This document shows positions 10,301 to 21,035 of a stretch of 64,000 nt of DNA, piece by piece; the first letter of the stretch is position 1, and each line of letters begins with the position of its first letter. Under the pieces are notes generated by a model. It saw only the letters and a list, made by a program, of their open reading frames with translations. It was not told where the DNA came from and made no database searches. The stretch comes from a virus: the IMG/VR virus record IMGVR_UViG_3300009505_000013, positions 22,667 through 86,666 of that record. The stretch is one strand, 5' to 3'. A program made the translations under genes and the position numbers.

Positions 10301-13300
10301 TCAAACAGAACAATACTTAGAGGCAGATAAAAAAAATAAGTTAATAAATGCCATAGCTCAGTATGATGTTTACATGAAGCCTGAACTAATTAGAGATTTT
10401 TTATCTGGTGAAATAGGCGTTGAGGGTTTATATGAAGGTTTAAATAGAGGTGAGTTTAGTATTGATGGTAGAGCTCTTGGTGGTGCTATACAGTTAAATG
10501 AAGATCAAGAAATACAGAAAAAGATAATTGCTGAAATATTAAATTATAAACTCTTAACAGAAAGAGAACAAGATGTTAGAGACCTTAAATCTAATGAAAG
10601 CACTCAGCAACAAATAGATGTTGAAGAAACTTTACAGGATGCAGGCATAGATGATATACAAATAGGAGATACTACAAGATCACCTATGTTAAAGAATATA
10701 CTTGAAACAGAGTACCGTAAATATAAAGAATCTGCATTTACTAAAGATGCAAAAGAATTTGCAGATTGGAGAGTTTCTGATGATGGTAAAAGAATTAAAA
10801 CCGCATATGATGCATTAAAAAGAGTATGGGGTAAAGGATATGATATTTTTGTAACAGAAAATGGTCAACAAGTATCACGTAGAAGAGTACCAACTCAGAA
10901 AGATTTAAATACAGAAAAAGGATTTCAAGATTATTTAAATAGTAAAGTAGCATTAGAAGATCCAACAGTTGTAGATATACTTAATGCATTAGACCTAACA
11001 ATGGATATATTTACTACTGAAAATAGTCAAACTGTATCTAGATCAAAACCTCCTGTAGCAGAAGGTGTAATGTTTGACATTACAGAAGTAGTAACTGATG
11101 GTGGGTCATTTTATAAGATTATAGATAAACAAGGAGGTAGCTTATCACAAGTTCAGTTAGATATTATATCAACAGATATAAGAGAGACAGGTACTTTTAC
11201 AGATCTATCTAAAGCTAAAAGATTATTGGATATACTTGATAGAGAAATATCTGATGGTTCTACGTTTATGTTTGATGGACAAGCTGTGTCAAAAGGCATG
11301 TCTATATATGATAAAAACACAGGTGAAGAATTTAGAATAAATAGTACAGCTAATAAGGGAGGTATGATTAGTATTGTTCCTTCTGAGTTTTATACTAATG
11401 ACTATAAGACAAGATACAACAATAGTAAACCTGTAAGTGAATTAGATTTCTTTGTTAATTATGAATTAGAAAAATTATCTTTTGATACTTTGCCAACTAA
11501 TACATACAAGTTATACTCTGATAGAGTAACCAAAGCATACACTCCTTTATCACCAGAAGCTTATAAGTTTCTTCTTAATTCATTGACACCTGCTGATTTC
11601 CAAAATTTAATTGTGGACATTCAAGAGAATGAAATGATAAATGAGCCTATAAAGGATAATAGATTTTATGGTAATGATGAAAGTAAGGCTAACCCATATA
11701 TTAAAAAACAAAGAGAGAGATATACTATTGCTCTTAAGTTAAGTAAAGATCAGACTGTAGATTTTAATAAAATGCTAACAGACAACAAGCTACCTATAAT
11801 AGAAGGCAGGCTTGTAAATGAAAGGGGTGAAGGTACTATTGCTTTCTTACCTAATGATTCTTTATATTTTGTTGATGCTAAAGGTAAGGTTGTTGTTCCA
11901 TCAGCTATGACAACTGATTTTGCTAAAAACATAATTATACCTTCAAGCAACAATCAAGGTATGCAATCTGCATTAGATCAAGTTAGTAATGATTATGATA
12001 CACAGGCAGTTCTAGTTTCATTTGCTAATGATATGATATCTAAGGATCAGACTGTAGGTACTTTATCAGAAGGGTTAAAGATAACAAGAAGTGATGGTAT
12101 ACCTGCTTATAAAAAAGGAACTAACCCAGAAATTTCATTAAGTCAATTATCTCAAAGTACTACTACAGATGGTGCTATAATTATCTATGATATAAAAAGA
12201 GATTCTGCTGGTAATATGGTAGGTGATGAACCTACAATTATATCTAATTTAAAATCTGATGCTAAAACTGAATTGGCAGATAGAATAGAAAATAATCTTA
12301 AAGATGCAGGTCTTTGGAATAAAATGATAAGCGGTGATAAGACTGGTCCAAATGGAGGTTATACTGATAGATATATAATGCCTATTGAACAGCCTAACGG
12401 ATTAATGACATTAGCAACTGCAAAAGCAATTAGAGTAGAAGAAGATACTGTAATTAAAATGTTTAATGATTTATTGCAGCAAGCAAGTGTTGCTAATAAA
12501 GATAACATGACTACTAAGAATGGTAAGAAAGTTATTAAAGACAAAGGTTTTAATGATGAGTTTAAATTACAATTTATTAAAGATTATGGTGAGTTCTTTA
12601 TTAGTGGGCCAAAAGGAGTAAATGTAACTATAGATGTTGCACCTGATGGGGCATTAAGAGCAGATCTATTTAATAAGTATACAGGTAAAAAAGGCAAAGT
12701 ATATTATAATGCAGCTGATCAACAAAAGCAAGGAACTACAATACAGCATTTGGAAAGATTTTCTGAAAAGATTATTAGTGATCCAAAAGGAAATGAGGTT
12801 GGTGTAGAGACTTTAAGTATCAACAACTTTAGAAAGTCAATACCATTAGATGCTTCTATAGACATGTTAATGCAAGACTTAGTTACCAAGCTAGGTCCAG
12901 AAATTAGAACAGGTCAGTTTATTAATGTTGAGGCAAGTGCTAGTGCTATCCAAGCTACAAAAGATAAAGGTATATTCTTAGCTAGACCTAGAACAGAACT
13001 TGAGCCAGATAAATTAAAAAGAGTAGAAGATACTGAAGAAAGAAGAGAGGATCCTGCTAGAGCAAGAGCTAGAGCAATTACTAATCTTGGTGATAAGATA
13101 AGTCAAGAAAATGTTGAAAAAGCATTTGACAAGTCTGAAGATGATACTATATCTAGTGAAGCATTTTTAGAATTTACTAATAATGGTGTAGTAGAAATTA
13201 AAGTAATACAATCTATTGCTGATAAAATTAAAACAGGTCAACAACTTTCACAAAGAGAGAGGGCAATACGTCAAGCCAAGAGTCAAGAGATTGAAGATAT

Positions 13301-16300
13301 ATTAAAAGTTACAGTTACTAAAGATCAAAAAAATGATATTGACCTTACTCTAATTGCACAAACTCCTATAGATGCAATAAATAATCAGATAGCTGAAAGA
13401 GAATTAGAGATATCTGAACAAGTAGGTGAAAAGAAAAAGGTAAGAGCATTAAGAAAAGATAAAATATATCAAGACTTATTAAAGCAAAGAGAGGACCTGA
13501 TTGGTCCAGCTAATAAAATTTTATCTCCTAGGTTATCCAAAAGAGATGTAGAAGACATCAATATATTTACTGAGTGGGCTAAAACAAACTTGCCTTCATT
13601 TATTAATATAGCTGATATTGAATCACTAGGTAATAATATGAAAGCTGGTGGAGTTAGAGTTGGAGCATTTGCTTTAGATCTATCTTCTGTAAGTGGGGGG
13701 TTAAGAGCAAGTGGTACATTATATACTGGAGCATCTAATCCTTTTAGATATCATGAAGCTTTTCATGGTGTATATAGGATGCTACTTACACCACAAGAAC
13801 AAAAAAGTTTATTGTCTTTTGCTAAAAAACAAAAGAGAGAATCACTTAGGTCAGAAGGCAAATCAATTTCAACTGAACTAAAAAAGTTCAGAAACTCTGC
13901 AGACACTTATGCTAATATGTCTGATATAGAATTAGAAAACAGATACTATGAAGAGTACATGGCGGATCAGTTTGAAATATTTAAAACTAATCCTAAAGAA
14001 ACAAAAATAGATGCAGAAGTTAAATCATTCTTTACAAGAATAATAGAATGGTTTAAATCATTATTTAGTACATACAATAAAAATAAACTGCAAACATTGT
14101 TTGAGAATATTGATTCTGCCAAATATGCACAAGCATCAGTAGTTGCTAATGATTTTACATTAGACCCAAGCCCACAAGTAATTATAGCTAATGCTATATT
14201 ACCATACGAAGGTTTGCAAGTTAATGGTAGTAAAGGTTATTTATATCTAGATAGTAACATTGCTAATAATTTAATTAGTAGTATGGCTGCTAGTTATGTT
14301 AGTAGAAAAACTGAAAACATAGATCCAGAAATAAGTAATGCAGATATATTTGAAGATGTACTAGAAGATTTTGCTTGGTTATATAACGTAACAAACCCAA
14401 TTAATAGTAAGTATAATTCTTCTCAAGAAGCTTCTAATATAGCGGCCATTGAGCAACTTGAAAGAATACATGATGCACTTACATTTAATGCATCAGAAAA
14501 GATTGAAGATAGCCCAGTATACAAATCTGTATTTGAAGTTTTACAACTTATAGATGTACAACAACAAATCATTGATAACAATATTGATGAGTATGAAAAC
14601 AATGAAGGATTAAGAAATGTAACTCAGTTTGGTAAAGAAGCATATATGAGTGGAGGGCTGGCATCTTTACCAACATATATAAGACAATACCTTTCTACTA
14701 TAACAATGCCATATACAGATGCATTTGGTAATGAGCAATTAGAAAGTGGTGAAAAATTAGTTATACCAATAAACTCTTTTAAAACTTACAATGGTATAAT
14801 CAAATCTGTTAAGAATGAGACAGATCCTCTAAAGATATTACAACGCATGTATACATTTAGTGGTAATAACCCTAATACTAAAGCTGCAGTAGAAAGCATA
14901 TTTAATGATATAGGAATAAATTATCATGATGTATCTGAGATATCTGATATACAACTGCCTCAGGAAATCAAAAATCCTTTGTTGTTTAATCAAATTACAA
15001 AAGGATTTACTAACTATAAAGTAAATTGGATATTCTTACAACAAGACAATACCAATGAAGTAATATCTTTTTCAGCGGCTGAGAGAGATGACACACATAC
15101 TCAAAATGAACTATGGGGTCAAGCTTATACAACTAAGTCTTTAGATTGGAAAATAAATAAAGAAAAGAAAAAAGCTGCTACAAGATCAGTTAATGCTATT
15201 TATGATGAGTTAATTCAACCAGAAGGGTATGAGGATGTTCCTTTAGATAACATATCTAAAAAATTAGCACAAGATTTATTTGAAGGTGTGGGCATTAAGT
15301 TAAGTCCGTTGTATGTTAAGTATAGTATATTGTCTGCCTCAAATCAAACAGAAACTAGCAATCAAGAATCTATACTTCAATTCAATAATGAAGTAAAGCC
15401 TATTCTAGCAGCCGATATGTTTTGGCTACAAGATATTATTAAAGAGAATGGAGATTTATTTAATTCAGAAAATGAAGGGGCAATTTCAAGATTAAAAAAA
15501 TTAGCTGTTAATAATGCATTGCTTGATGAGACAGTTGGTTTGTCAGTATTTAGAAATGTAAATGGTGATTTAGTCAATGCACATCAGAAGCCTACATTTC
15601 ATTTAGAAAAAGTTTATAATTTAAATAAAGAGGCTGAGATAAATAGATTAGAATCAGATAAATTTTTAGAAAATAATTATCTATTAAATAGTGAAGAATT
15701 CTTAAGCATGTCAGAAGCTAACCAGCTACAAATTTTAAGGTTATCTGGTTTAAAAGAAGTTAAGACATTAGATAGAAGTGCTAATCTAGATTCATATCAA
15801 GATGGTGTTATAGGTACAACAGAGTATGGCAGTTTTACACCTAAACAACTTACTACATCTATTATAAACAATTACTTGTTTGATTATAACTCTAGGAATA
15901 ACACTTTAAAAACTAAAATGGATTCTGCTGCAGTAGCACCAATCTTAATTAGGATAATGGAATCTTCTAATACAAATGATCAAGTATTATTACCTGTTGT
16001 AAAAGCAGTAGATGAAGGGTTAAGAATATCTCCTGACTACTTAGGTCATGTATCTGATTTTATAGAAAATGAGTATAATAGAATTGTCAGAGAAAATAGT
16101 GAGGAAGGAAATTTACCTTTTCAAGAAATTACTACTAAGACAGGTGATGTAATACAGATCCCAAAAGCAATAGAAGGTTACAATGTTCCAGATCAGGATG
16201 GTTTGATGAGAATGAATCTTATGTTTAATGCAAAAGATTTAATCTCTCAAGAGCTAAAAGATTCACTAGAGATATCTGCTACACAAGAAAACCCACCTTC

Positions 16301-19300
16301 TTTTGATAAGGCAGTTAAAGAAGCTTTAGGTAGTCAGAGTATAAACACAATAATAGAAACCCAGCTTGATAAAAAGTTTGAATCTTTTATGGAGATGGTA
16401 AACACTTTAGAAGTAGATAGTAAAATATCTAGACTTTTAGAGAAAGGTTTATTAGATGGAGTTGAAGGAGCTGTAGCACAACAAAATGCAAGAGCAGCAT
16501 CTAGAAAACTTAACTTAACAGATAATAAAACTCATAACTTAAAACAAATATTTTTAAATGATTATTTAAATACTAAGTCATTAAATGAATTATTATTAGG
16601 TGATCAAGCTGTAATACTTGAAGATTCTATAAAGCAAATTAAAAGAGCTAAAGGACAGAATGCTGCTGGAGATAGTATATATTCTCCTGTATCTAATCCT
16701 GAATTTGGTGTATTTGAAAGTACTGAAAATATAAATGCTATAATTTTAAATGAGCCAACAATATTTTCTGAGTTTAATGGTGAATCAATAGATAATGCAG
16801 ATGCACAAGTATTTACAACAGTTAAGTTTCATAGACATGCACAATCATCACTAGGAAATTTAACAAAAGCTGGAGCACTAGCATTGGACAAAATTGAGGA
16901 TGGCACACCTCTTACTGCAGAAGATTTATATGGACCTCAAGGTTTAGCTAAAACTAATCAAATGTTAAACTCTAAGAAGTATGTTTACTTTGATGGTAAG
17001 ACTTATATAAAGTTTTCTGCTATTGCTTTAACGGAAGATCTTACAAAAAATAATCCTGATCTGAATAGGTTAAGATTAAACATGGAAGCAATGGAAAGAA
17101 ACTTAGGTGATATTACTTTTGCCGGACCAAAGAGTGCTTTTAAAATGTTAAAGACTAATGTGCAATCATTTGGAAATGATATAATAGAACCATCAATACA
17201 ATTAGATGCAAGGTATTTTAGAGAGCAAGTAAAAACAAAAACCAATAAAGATATAATAACTGAGCAATCTCAGATAAAAGCTTTGGCTACATCTGAACAA
17301 ATAGATAGCACACCTGTACAAATAAAAGGAATGCCTAATGTTAAAGATATTGGTGATGTAAGAAGGTTGTATAATAAAACGTTAAGTAAAAGAATTGCAC
17401 TAAAGTTTAAAGACAAAAGAAATCTTATATATACTTTTGAAGGTTTAATGTCTGAGTTTTCATTAGGCAAGCAAAAAAATACTATTACACCCAATCTACA
17501 AGTCTTTTTAAAGTATGCAATAAACTCATTAAAAGCATCTAAAGCTAGCACGAATCTTATGGAGTTTTTTACTGTTGATCCTACAACTGGTGAAGTAAAA
17601 TACAATATAAACAATCCTATTAGTATTGCTAAGGCTGAACAGTTATTTATGAGTTACTTTAGTCAAGGTGTATTTCAAGAGAAGATACCTGGTCACGGTT
17701 TAGCTTTAGTATCAGACAAAGGTTTTACTGTACTTAGACGTGTCTTTAGTATGGAGGATAACGGCAGGTTAGGTAGAAATGAAGTTATAAGAGGTGGTGT
17801 ACCAGAAGGTGAAACTGTTTTAAATCTTGAAGTAAATAACTTAGGTGCTGACTTTAAGTTTCCATCTAATGGAAAAGGAATTTTAGTAAGAGATAGATTA
17901 AGGTATCAACTAGCTGAGTATGATCAGAATGGAAAACGCACTGGACAATATTATAGTGAAGGAGTTTTTGCTGCACATAGTGCTGATATATATAATCAAT
18001 TACAAAGAAAACCTAATGTTGCTATACCAGATTCTATAGGTAAAATGTTTGCTGTACGTATACCTTCACAAGATAATCATTCTTCTATGAATGTAAAGCT
18101 TGTAGATTTTATGCCTGCATACTATGGGTCTTCTGCAATGTTTGCCTCTGAACTTGTTCAGATATCAGGAGCAGATTTTGATATAGATACAGCATATGTG
18201 CAAATAAAAGAATCTTATTATGATAAGAATGATAATACTTTTTATGCTTATGGTAAGACGCCAGGTAGAGAATATACAGATTATGTAAGATATATAAATC
18301 AAGCTGTAAATAAGGATACAATATATTCACAGGCTGCTGCTTCTTTTACTGATCAAGGAAGTAAGTTAGAAGATTCATTTACTGATGCAGAGCTTATAGA
18401 TTCTGATTTTTCAGATAGAGCAATAAAGGCTGCCTCAAGGTTAGGACTTCCAATTACAAGATCACAGTATAACGATTATGTAAAGAAAAATGATGAGCCA
18501 TATCAAGCACCTTTAAACAATGATGTTTTAGATTATAAGTATGCGTTAATGGGTAATGAGGCTGTAAAAGAGATATCAGTTACACCAGCTTCTTTGACTG
18601 CTATAGAAGAAGCTTATGAAGAATTAAAGAAGGTTGCACCAGATTATGTTGCTAGATTAGATAATGAAAATATTGATGTTGATAGTATTACAGGTAAGAT
18701 AGTATCTTTTGAAGTAAACAAAGGAGCTGCTATTGGTAAAGCTGTATCACCAAACCTATACTTAAGTTTATTAGGTGAGTATAAAATTAATGTAGGAGGC
18801 TCAATTGTTAAAACAAAAGGAGGATACATACAGAGCAGCTTAGCATTTAATTTAAGAGGGCAAACATATGATAGTTTTGGTACAAAGCTAAACACTTATG
18901 GCAAAAGAATTCAAGATGAGATATCTTCTATAATAACAATGCTTACAGATAACTCAAAAGAAAACTATGTTGCTAAATTAGGAATGCATCCATCAGCAGT
19001 TGGTCTTGCAGTAAATGCAGTTTCCTTAGGTGTACCTTTAACTGATGCTGTTTTATTACTGAATGGTAAATTAGTTAGGGACTTATTTGCTGAAGCTAAT
19101 AACAAAGTAGATAAGTTTGATGCAAGCTTTACATCATTAGTAAAACAACAACTTAAAGGTTTAAAGAAAGTTAACGCTGGTCCACAGGTTGGATTAGAAA
19201 CAATAGAAAAAGCTGTAAGAGGAGAAGAACTTACTAAACAAGAACAAAAATCTATATTGCTTGTTATAAACAATTTAAATTCTATATCAAGTTTTACTGG

Positions 19301-21026
19301 TAAAATGGCTTCTATAACTTCTATGTCTGGCCGTGGTATTGGATCTAACTTTAGTGATATACAAAAAAGAGTTGATGACTTTAGAGACATAGGTGTATTA
19401 CCAGGTACGCAAGAACCAATGATGGATATTAGCCCAATACTAGAAAATAGTTGGGTTAAATCAAATATAGATGTATTTAATCAAATTGCTTTTAATTTAA
19501 TTCCTGCTACATTTATTTCAGGTACTCCAGCATTTAATGAAATATATAAAAAGATTTCTAGAAATTTAAGCACTAACAAAAAAACGTTTACTGTATTAGA
19601 TCAACAGAAAGTAAAAAGAGATATGCTTTCTTTCTTTACTATACAAGCTTATAGACAAAAGACTAAGGAGTCTGAAGTAAAAGATGGTGCAACACTTACA
19701 AACCAATTACTATACCCTAATGAATTTGAGAATTCAATATTTGATGCAGTTAATAGATTGAGTCAAGCAGATAAGGGGAACTTCTTTTTAGAAAGTTTTG
19801 TTACTATGGTACCCATGTTTGCAGAAACAAACATTACAGGTATGAATTTATTACAAGCTAACACATGGAGAGGATTAGATAAAGAACAAAAAGTTGATTT
19901 GCAAACATCATTTACTAAACTTTATGGCAACCCACTTTTAAGAAAAGATGCTATGACTATAGTTAACTATATAATGGTTAAAGATGGTTTACAGGCAGCT
20001 AAGGGAAGTTTGTTAGATGCTATTTCTCCATTTGTGATGGATGAATACTTACAACAAATTAACAATGTTAATGATGTTTTTCTAACTAATAAAGGTTGGT
20101 TAGAAACATTTGGTGCTGAGCGTAATGACTTAGTTGATTATTTTGAGAATGGTTATTTTAAATCTGCATCAACTAACTCAAAAGTTAAAACAATTACGGT
20201 TGGTGATCCTTTAGATATAAATTCACGTTACACATCAAAAGAAGGTAATGTAGTTTATACTATGGATAAAGATGGTGACCCAGATGCATTACCTAGATAT
20301 ATAAATTTTGCAGATGCAATAACCGGTTTTAGCCAGCTATATGTACTAGATAATATAGATAAGAAAAAAGCAAATTATAAACTAAGTCAAATGGAAGGTT
20401 CTTATTATCAAAATGGTATTGGGTTTATGTTTGGAGAAAGACCTACTACTTTAGAGAATAGGGATAACATCAGGAATAAAGGTGAAATGAAAAGTGCTTA
20501 CGGTGCAGAATCATTTGGTGCAATGACAGTAGAGCAAATGGCACCTCCTGTAAATTCACCACAAAATCAAGCATTAGCAAATGAAAATGCAACAATTGAA
20601 GCAACAGAAGATGAAATCAATTTTACAGCTGAAGATTCTCAAAAAGCCATTAATATTTCAGATACCGGTTTATTAGACTCTATATTAAAGTCAGATGAAC
20701 AAGCAGAAGAAAATGTTGAAACTGAAGCAACAGGTATAGTGGATGCACAAGAAAATATGCCAGTAGAAACAGAAGAGAGACAACAACTTACCTTTGACTT
20801 TGATACTGAGATTAGTGATAAATATCCTGTCATTAGTTCATTTTATAATAGTATCTTTACAGTGCCTGGGGTTGGAGGAGATATAGTTGCTTATAGAGAT
20901 ATATTAGAAAATAATAATTTAGATTCTCTTGAAGGTATGGTGGACTTTTATAATAGTCCAAATACTGAGTTCAAATCAGAAGAGGCTTTTGAGGATTATG
21001 TAAAGAAATGTATATTAGGAATTTAA
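7365..21026 (+). CDS. giant virion RNA polymerase polyprotein with zincin domain (4,553 aa)
   Basis: One uninterrupted frame of 4,553 codons. Three regions can be read. (1) Residues about 216-262 are hydrophobic and rich in Ala and Gly, compatible with a membrane-inserting segment. (2) H2130-E-A-F-H2134, followed about 60 residues later by an acidic helix with EEYMADQ, fits a zincin metallopeptidase with its third ligand. (3) GADFDIDTAY at residues 3602-3611 contains D3604, D3606 and D3608, the DxDxD metal-binding loop of two-barrel RNA polymerases; DFDID is the form I recall for the crAss-like virion RNA polymerase (phi14:2 gp66, about 2,180 aa). The polymerase would thus fill roughly the C-terminal half, with about 2,200 residues fused in front. 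The zincin may mature the polyprotein. The protein probably enters the host with the DNA and transcribes early genes. Confidence 0.85.
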   Translation: MADENIKMPQPDYDLQQRIAQDAVDVNPIDTSLPYQSIEDLIPDMRNEVSDEYDKSISMYKGLMDNISPATLANISAGANSSVINAAPSIPTELGSTSAFDEIWQTPLETTVELPNPIWANAKSINFDKYYPTDIFSDIGFTPYADMDKVYNQNETSGDFLTRFTPNFFSLFRSGRFANYRSLSDLFDGEGYTTAPDLEGAVTMEEAMRLGGSTTGSVGGFFANTALNWAYSAGIVYQIAVEEVIAAGLAAAGAAPTGGGSLAAFGALTLKNLATLTRIPKTIANGFKASYNLVKNFDNIAYAKKFYDFAKSGKSLRSIGRGGLHLLTPELAHTIKNWKTTGNTFQNAYNIGKNTEVFGAFYRDMRMYNAALAESKMEAGLVYNTVLNNGMRYANFNSDGNGVSPEEMKEIQLASSEASWKTLAPNFAIIAASNRVVFKNVFGSWAKKLNQGTTTQLNRMLRVGPGQYAKKSKYMLKSIPQEIKAGFKLGSWKGAAKATGGMMFRYGASGLVEGTQEVSQEAISAAVGGYYSAALRETTQGGALTMSGFYGAAGKEIFTKQGLETFASGFLIGGMMGPYQQVLFTGVPSIFSTARAKVSNSKYFDPSGDKQVVDYAKQQREKEESVIDDVISQANQMGTQLGELDLLLDPAKMSAALQDQEAGMANLSIALNDKYDYMNGRNFSRFYNLYGKYKKGTMGLYRDMVTDFSKMSDTELAEAFDIKDFGRSPEKLREEFIAELGRINEFGERIASKSTDEMFEQKKIDVSEYDESSKGYRDAMFHNRAVDQAKMLYIFSKESFIDAVKRQADIEQSFENEPIFTKQKYGDVRVLVNAESIDTEIKMLTREIKAKEDAGTPASELKKDKRKLKDLKRYYAVLTDPKNLTKKGFFNRAKTKTIKSALQTYLNGIAGDKSDYVNPEVVDTLLQKLIDHQALQEDAFAFSQTVNIMANPEVTAEIVQRNVEYFEYLFKNRKEIYRHQTEQYLEADKKNKLINAIAQYDVYMKPELIRDFLSGEIGVEGLYEGLNRGEFSIDGRALGGAIQLNEDQEIQKKIIAEILNYKLLTEREQDVRDLKSNESTQQQIDVEETLQDAGIDDIQIGDTTRSPMLKNILETEYRKYKESAFTKDAKEFADWRVSDDGKRIKTAYDALKRVWGKGYDIFVTENGQQVSRRRVPTQKDLNTEKGFQDYLNSKVALEDPTVVDILNALDLTMDIFTTENSQTVSRSKPPVAEGVMFDITEVVTDGGSFYKIIDKQGGSLSQVQLDIISTDIRETGTFTDLSKAKRLLDILDREISDGSTFMFDGQAVSKGMSIYDKNTGEEFRINSTANKGGMISIVPSEFYTNDYKTRYNNSKPVSELDFFVNYELEKLSFDTLPTNTYKLYSDRVTKAYTPLSPEAYKFLLNSLTPADFQNLIVDIQENEMINEPIKDNRFYGNDESKANPYIKKQRERYTIALKLSKDQTVDFNKMLTDNKLPIIEGRLVNERGEGTIAFLPNDSLYFVDAKGKVVVPSAMTTDFAKNIIIPSSNNQGMQSALDQVSNDYDTQAVLVSFANDMISKDQTVGTLSEGLKITRSDGIPAYKKGTNPEISLSQLSQSTTTDGAIIIYDIKRDSAGNMVGDEPTIISNLKSDAKTELADRIENNLKDAGLWNKMISGDKTGPNGGYTDRYIMPIEQPNGLMTLATAKAIRVEEDTVIKMFNDLLQQASVANKDNMTTKNGKKVIKDKGFNDEFKLQFIKDYGEFFISGPKGVNVTIDVAPDGALRADLFNKYTGKKGKVYYNAADQQKQGTTIQHLERFSEKIISDPKGNEVGVETLSINNFRKSIPLDASIDMLMQDLVTKLGPEIRTGQFINVEASASAIQATKDKGIFLARPRTELEPDKLKRVEDTEERREDPARARARAITNLGDKISQENVEKAFDKSEDDTISSEAFLEFTNNGVVEIKVIQSIADKIKTGQQLSQRERAIRQAKSQEIEDILKVTVTKDQKNDIDLTLIAQTPIDAINNQIAERELEISEQVGEKKKVRALRKDKIYQDLLKQREDLIGPANKILSPRLSKRDVEDINIFTEWAKTNLPSFINIADIESLGNNMKAGGVRVGAFALDLSSVSGGLRASGTLYTGASNPFRYHEAFHGVYRMLLTPQEQKSLLSFAKKQKRESLRSEGKSISTELKKFRNSADTYANMSDIELENRYYEEYMADQFEIFKTNPKETKIDAEVKSFFTRIIEWFKSLFSTYNKNKLQTLFENIDSAKYAQASVVANDFTLDPSPQVIIANAILPYEGLQVNGSKGYLYLDSNIANNLISSMAASYVSRKTENIDPEISNADIFEDVLEDFAWLYNVTNPINSKYNSSQEASNIAAIEQLERIHDALTFNASEKIEDSPVYKSVFEVLQLIDVQQQIIDNNIDEYENNEGLRNVTQFGKEAYMSGGLASLPTYIRQYLSTITMPYTDAFGNEQLESGEKLVIPINSFKTYNGIIKSVKNETDPLKILQRMYTFSGNNPNTKAAVESIFNDIGINYHDVSEISDIQLPQEIKNPLLFNQITKGFTNYKVNWIFLQQDNTNEVISFSAAERDDTHTQNELWGQAYTTKSLDWKINKEKKKAATRSVNAIYDELIQPEGYEDVPLDNISKKLAQDLFEGVGIKLSPLYVKYSILSASNQTETSNQESILQFNNEVKPILAADMFWLQDIIKENGDLFNSENEGAISRLKKLAVNNALLDETVGLSVFRNVNGDLVNAHQKPTFHLEKVYNLNKEAEINRLESDKFLENNYLLNSEEFLSMSEANQLQILRLSGLKEVKTLDRSANLDSYQDGVIGTTEYGSFTPKQLTTSIINNYLFDYNSRNNTLKTKMDSAAVAPILIRIMESSNTNDQVLLPVVKAVDEGLRISPDYLGHVSDFIENEYNRIVRENSEEGNLPFQEITTKTGDVIQIPKAIEGYNVPDQDGLMRMNLMFNAKDLISQELKDSLEISATQENPPSFDKAVKEALGSQSINTIIETQLDKKFESFMEMVNTLEVDSKISRLLEKGLLDGVEGAVAQQNARAASRKLNLTDNKTHNLKQIFLNDYLNTKSLNELLLGDQAVILEDSIKQIKRAKGQNAAGDSIYSPVSNPEFGVFESTENINAIILNEPTIFSEFNGESIDNADAQVFTTVKFHRHAQSSLGNLTKAGALALDKIEDGTPLTAEDLYGPQGLAKTNQMLNSKKYVYFDGKTYIKFSAIALTEDLTKNNPDLNRLRLNMEAMERNLGDITFAGPKSAFKMLKTNVQSFGNDIIEPSIQLDARYFREQVKTKTNKDIITEQSQIKALATSEQIDSTPVQIKGMPNVKDIGDVRRLYNKTLSKRIALKFKDKRNLIYTFEGLMSEFSLGKQKNTITPNLQVFLKYAINSLKASKASTNLMEFFTVDPTTGEVKYNINNPISIAKAEQLFMSYFSQGVFQEKIPGHGLALVSDKGFTVLRRVFSMEDNGRLGRNEVIRGGVPEGETVLNLEVNNLGADFKFPSNGKGILVRDRLRYQLAEYDQNGKRTGQYYSEGVFAAHSADIYNQLQRKPNVAIPDSIGKMFAVRIPSQDNHSSMNVKLVDFMPAYYGSSAMFASELVQISGADFDIDTAYVQIKESYYDKNDNTFYAYGKTPGREYTDYVRYINQAVNKDTIYSQAAASFTDQGSKLEDSFTDAELIDSDFSDRAIKAASRLGLPITRSQYNDYVKKNDEPYQAPLNNDVLDYKYALMGNEAVKEISVTPASLTAIEEAYEELKKVAPDYVARLDNENIDVDSITGKIVSFEVNKGAAIGKAVSPNLYLSLLGEYKINVGGSIVKTKGGYIQSSLAFNLRGQTYDSFGTKLNTYGKRIQDEISSIITMLTDNSKENYVAKLGMHPSAVGLAVNAVSLGVPLTDAVLLLNGKLVRDLFAEANNKVDKFDASFTSLVKQQLKGLKKVNAGPQVGLETIEKAVRGEELTKQEQKSILLVINNLNSISSFTGKMASITSMSGRGIGSNFSDIQKRVDDFRDIGVLPGTQEPMMDISPILENSWVKSNIDVFNQIAFNLIPATFISGTPAFNEIYKKISRNLSTNKKTFTVLDQQKVKRDMLSFFTIQAYRQKTKESEVKDGATLTNQLLYPNEFENSIFDAVNRLSQADKGNFFLESFVTMVPMFAETNITGMNLLQANTWRGLDKEQKVDLQTSFTKLYGNPLLRKDAMTIVNYIMVKDGLQAAKGSLLDAISPFVMDEYLQQINNVNDVFLTNKGWLETFGAERNDLVDYFENGYFKSASTNSKVKTITVGDPLDINSRYTSKEGNVVYTMDKDGDPDALPRYINFADAITGFSQLYVLDNIDKKKANYKLSQMEGSYYQNGIGFMFGERPTTLENRDNIRNKGEMKSAYGAESFGAMTVEQMAPPVNSPQNQALANENATIEATEDEINFTAEDSQKAINISDTGLLDSILKSDEQAEENVETEATGIVDAQENMPVETEERQQLTFDFDTEISDKYPVISSFYNSIFTVPGVGGDIVAYRDILENNNLDSLEGMVDFYNSPNTEFKSEEAFEDYVKKCILGI

Positions 21027-21035
21027 TAGAAAGCA

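Noticed and set aside
17003-19390. Minus-strand open frames up to 141 codons opposite the polymerase gene
   Set aside because: Shadow frames; the plus-strand protein is continuous and contains the catalytic motif there.
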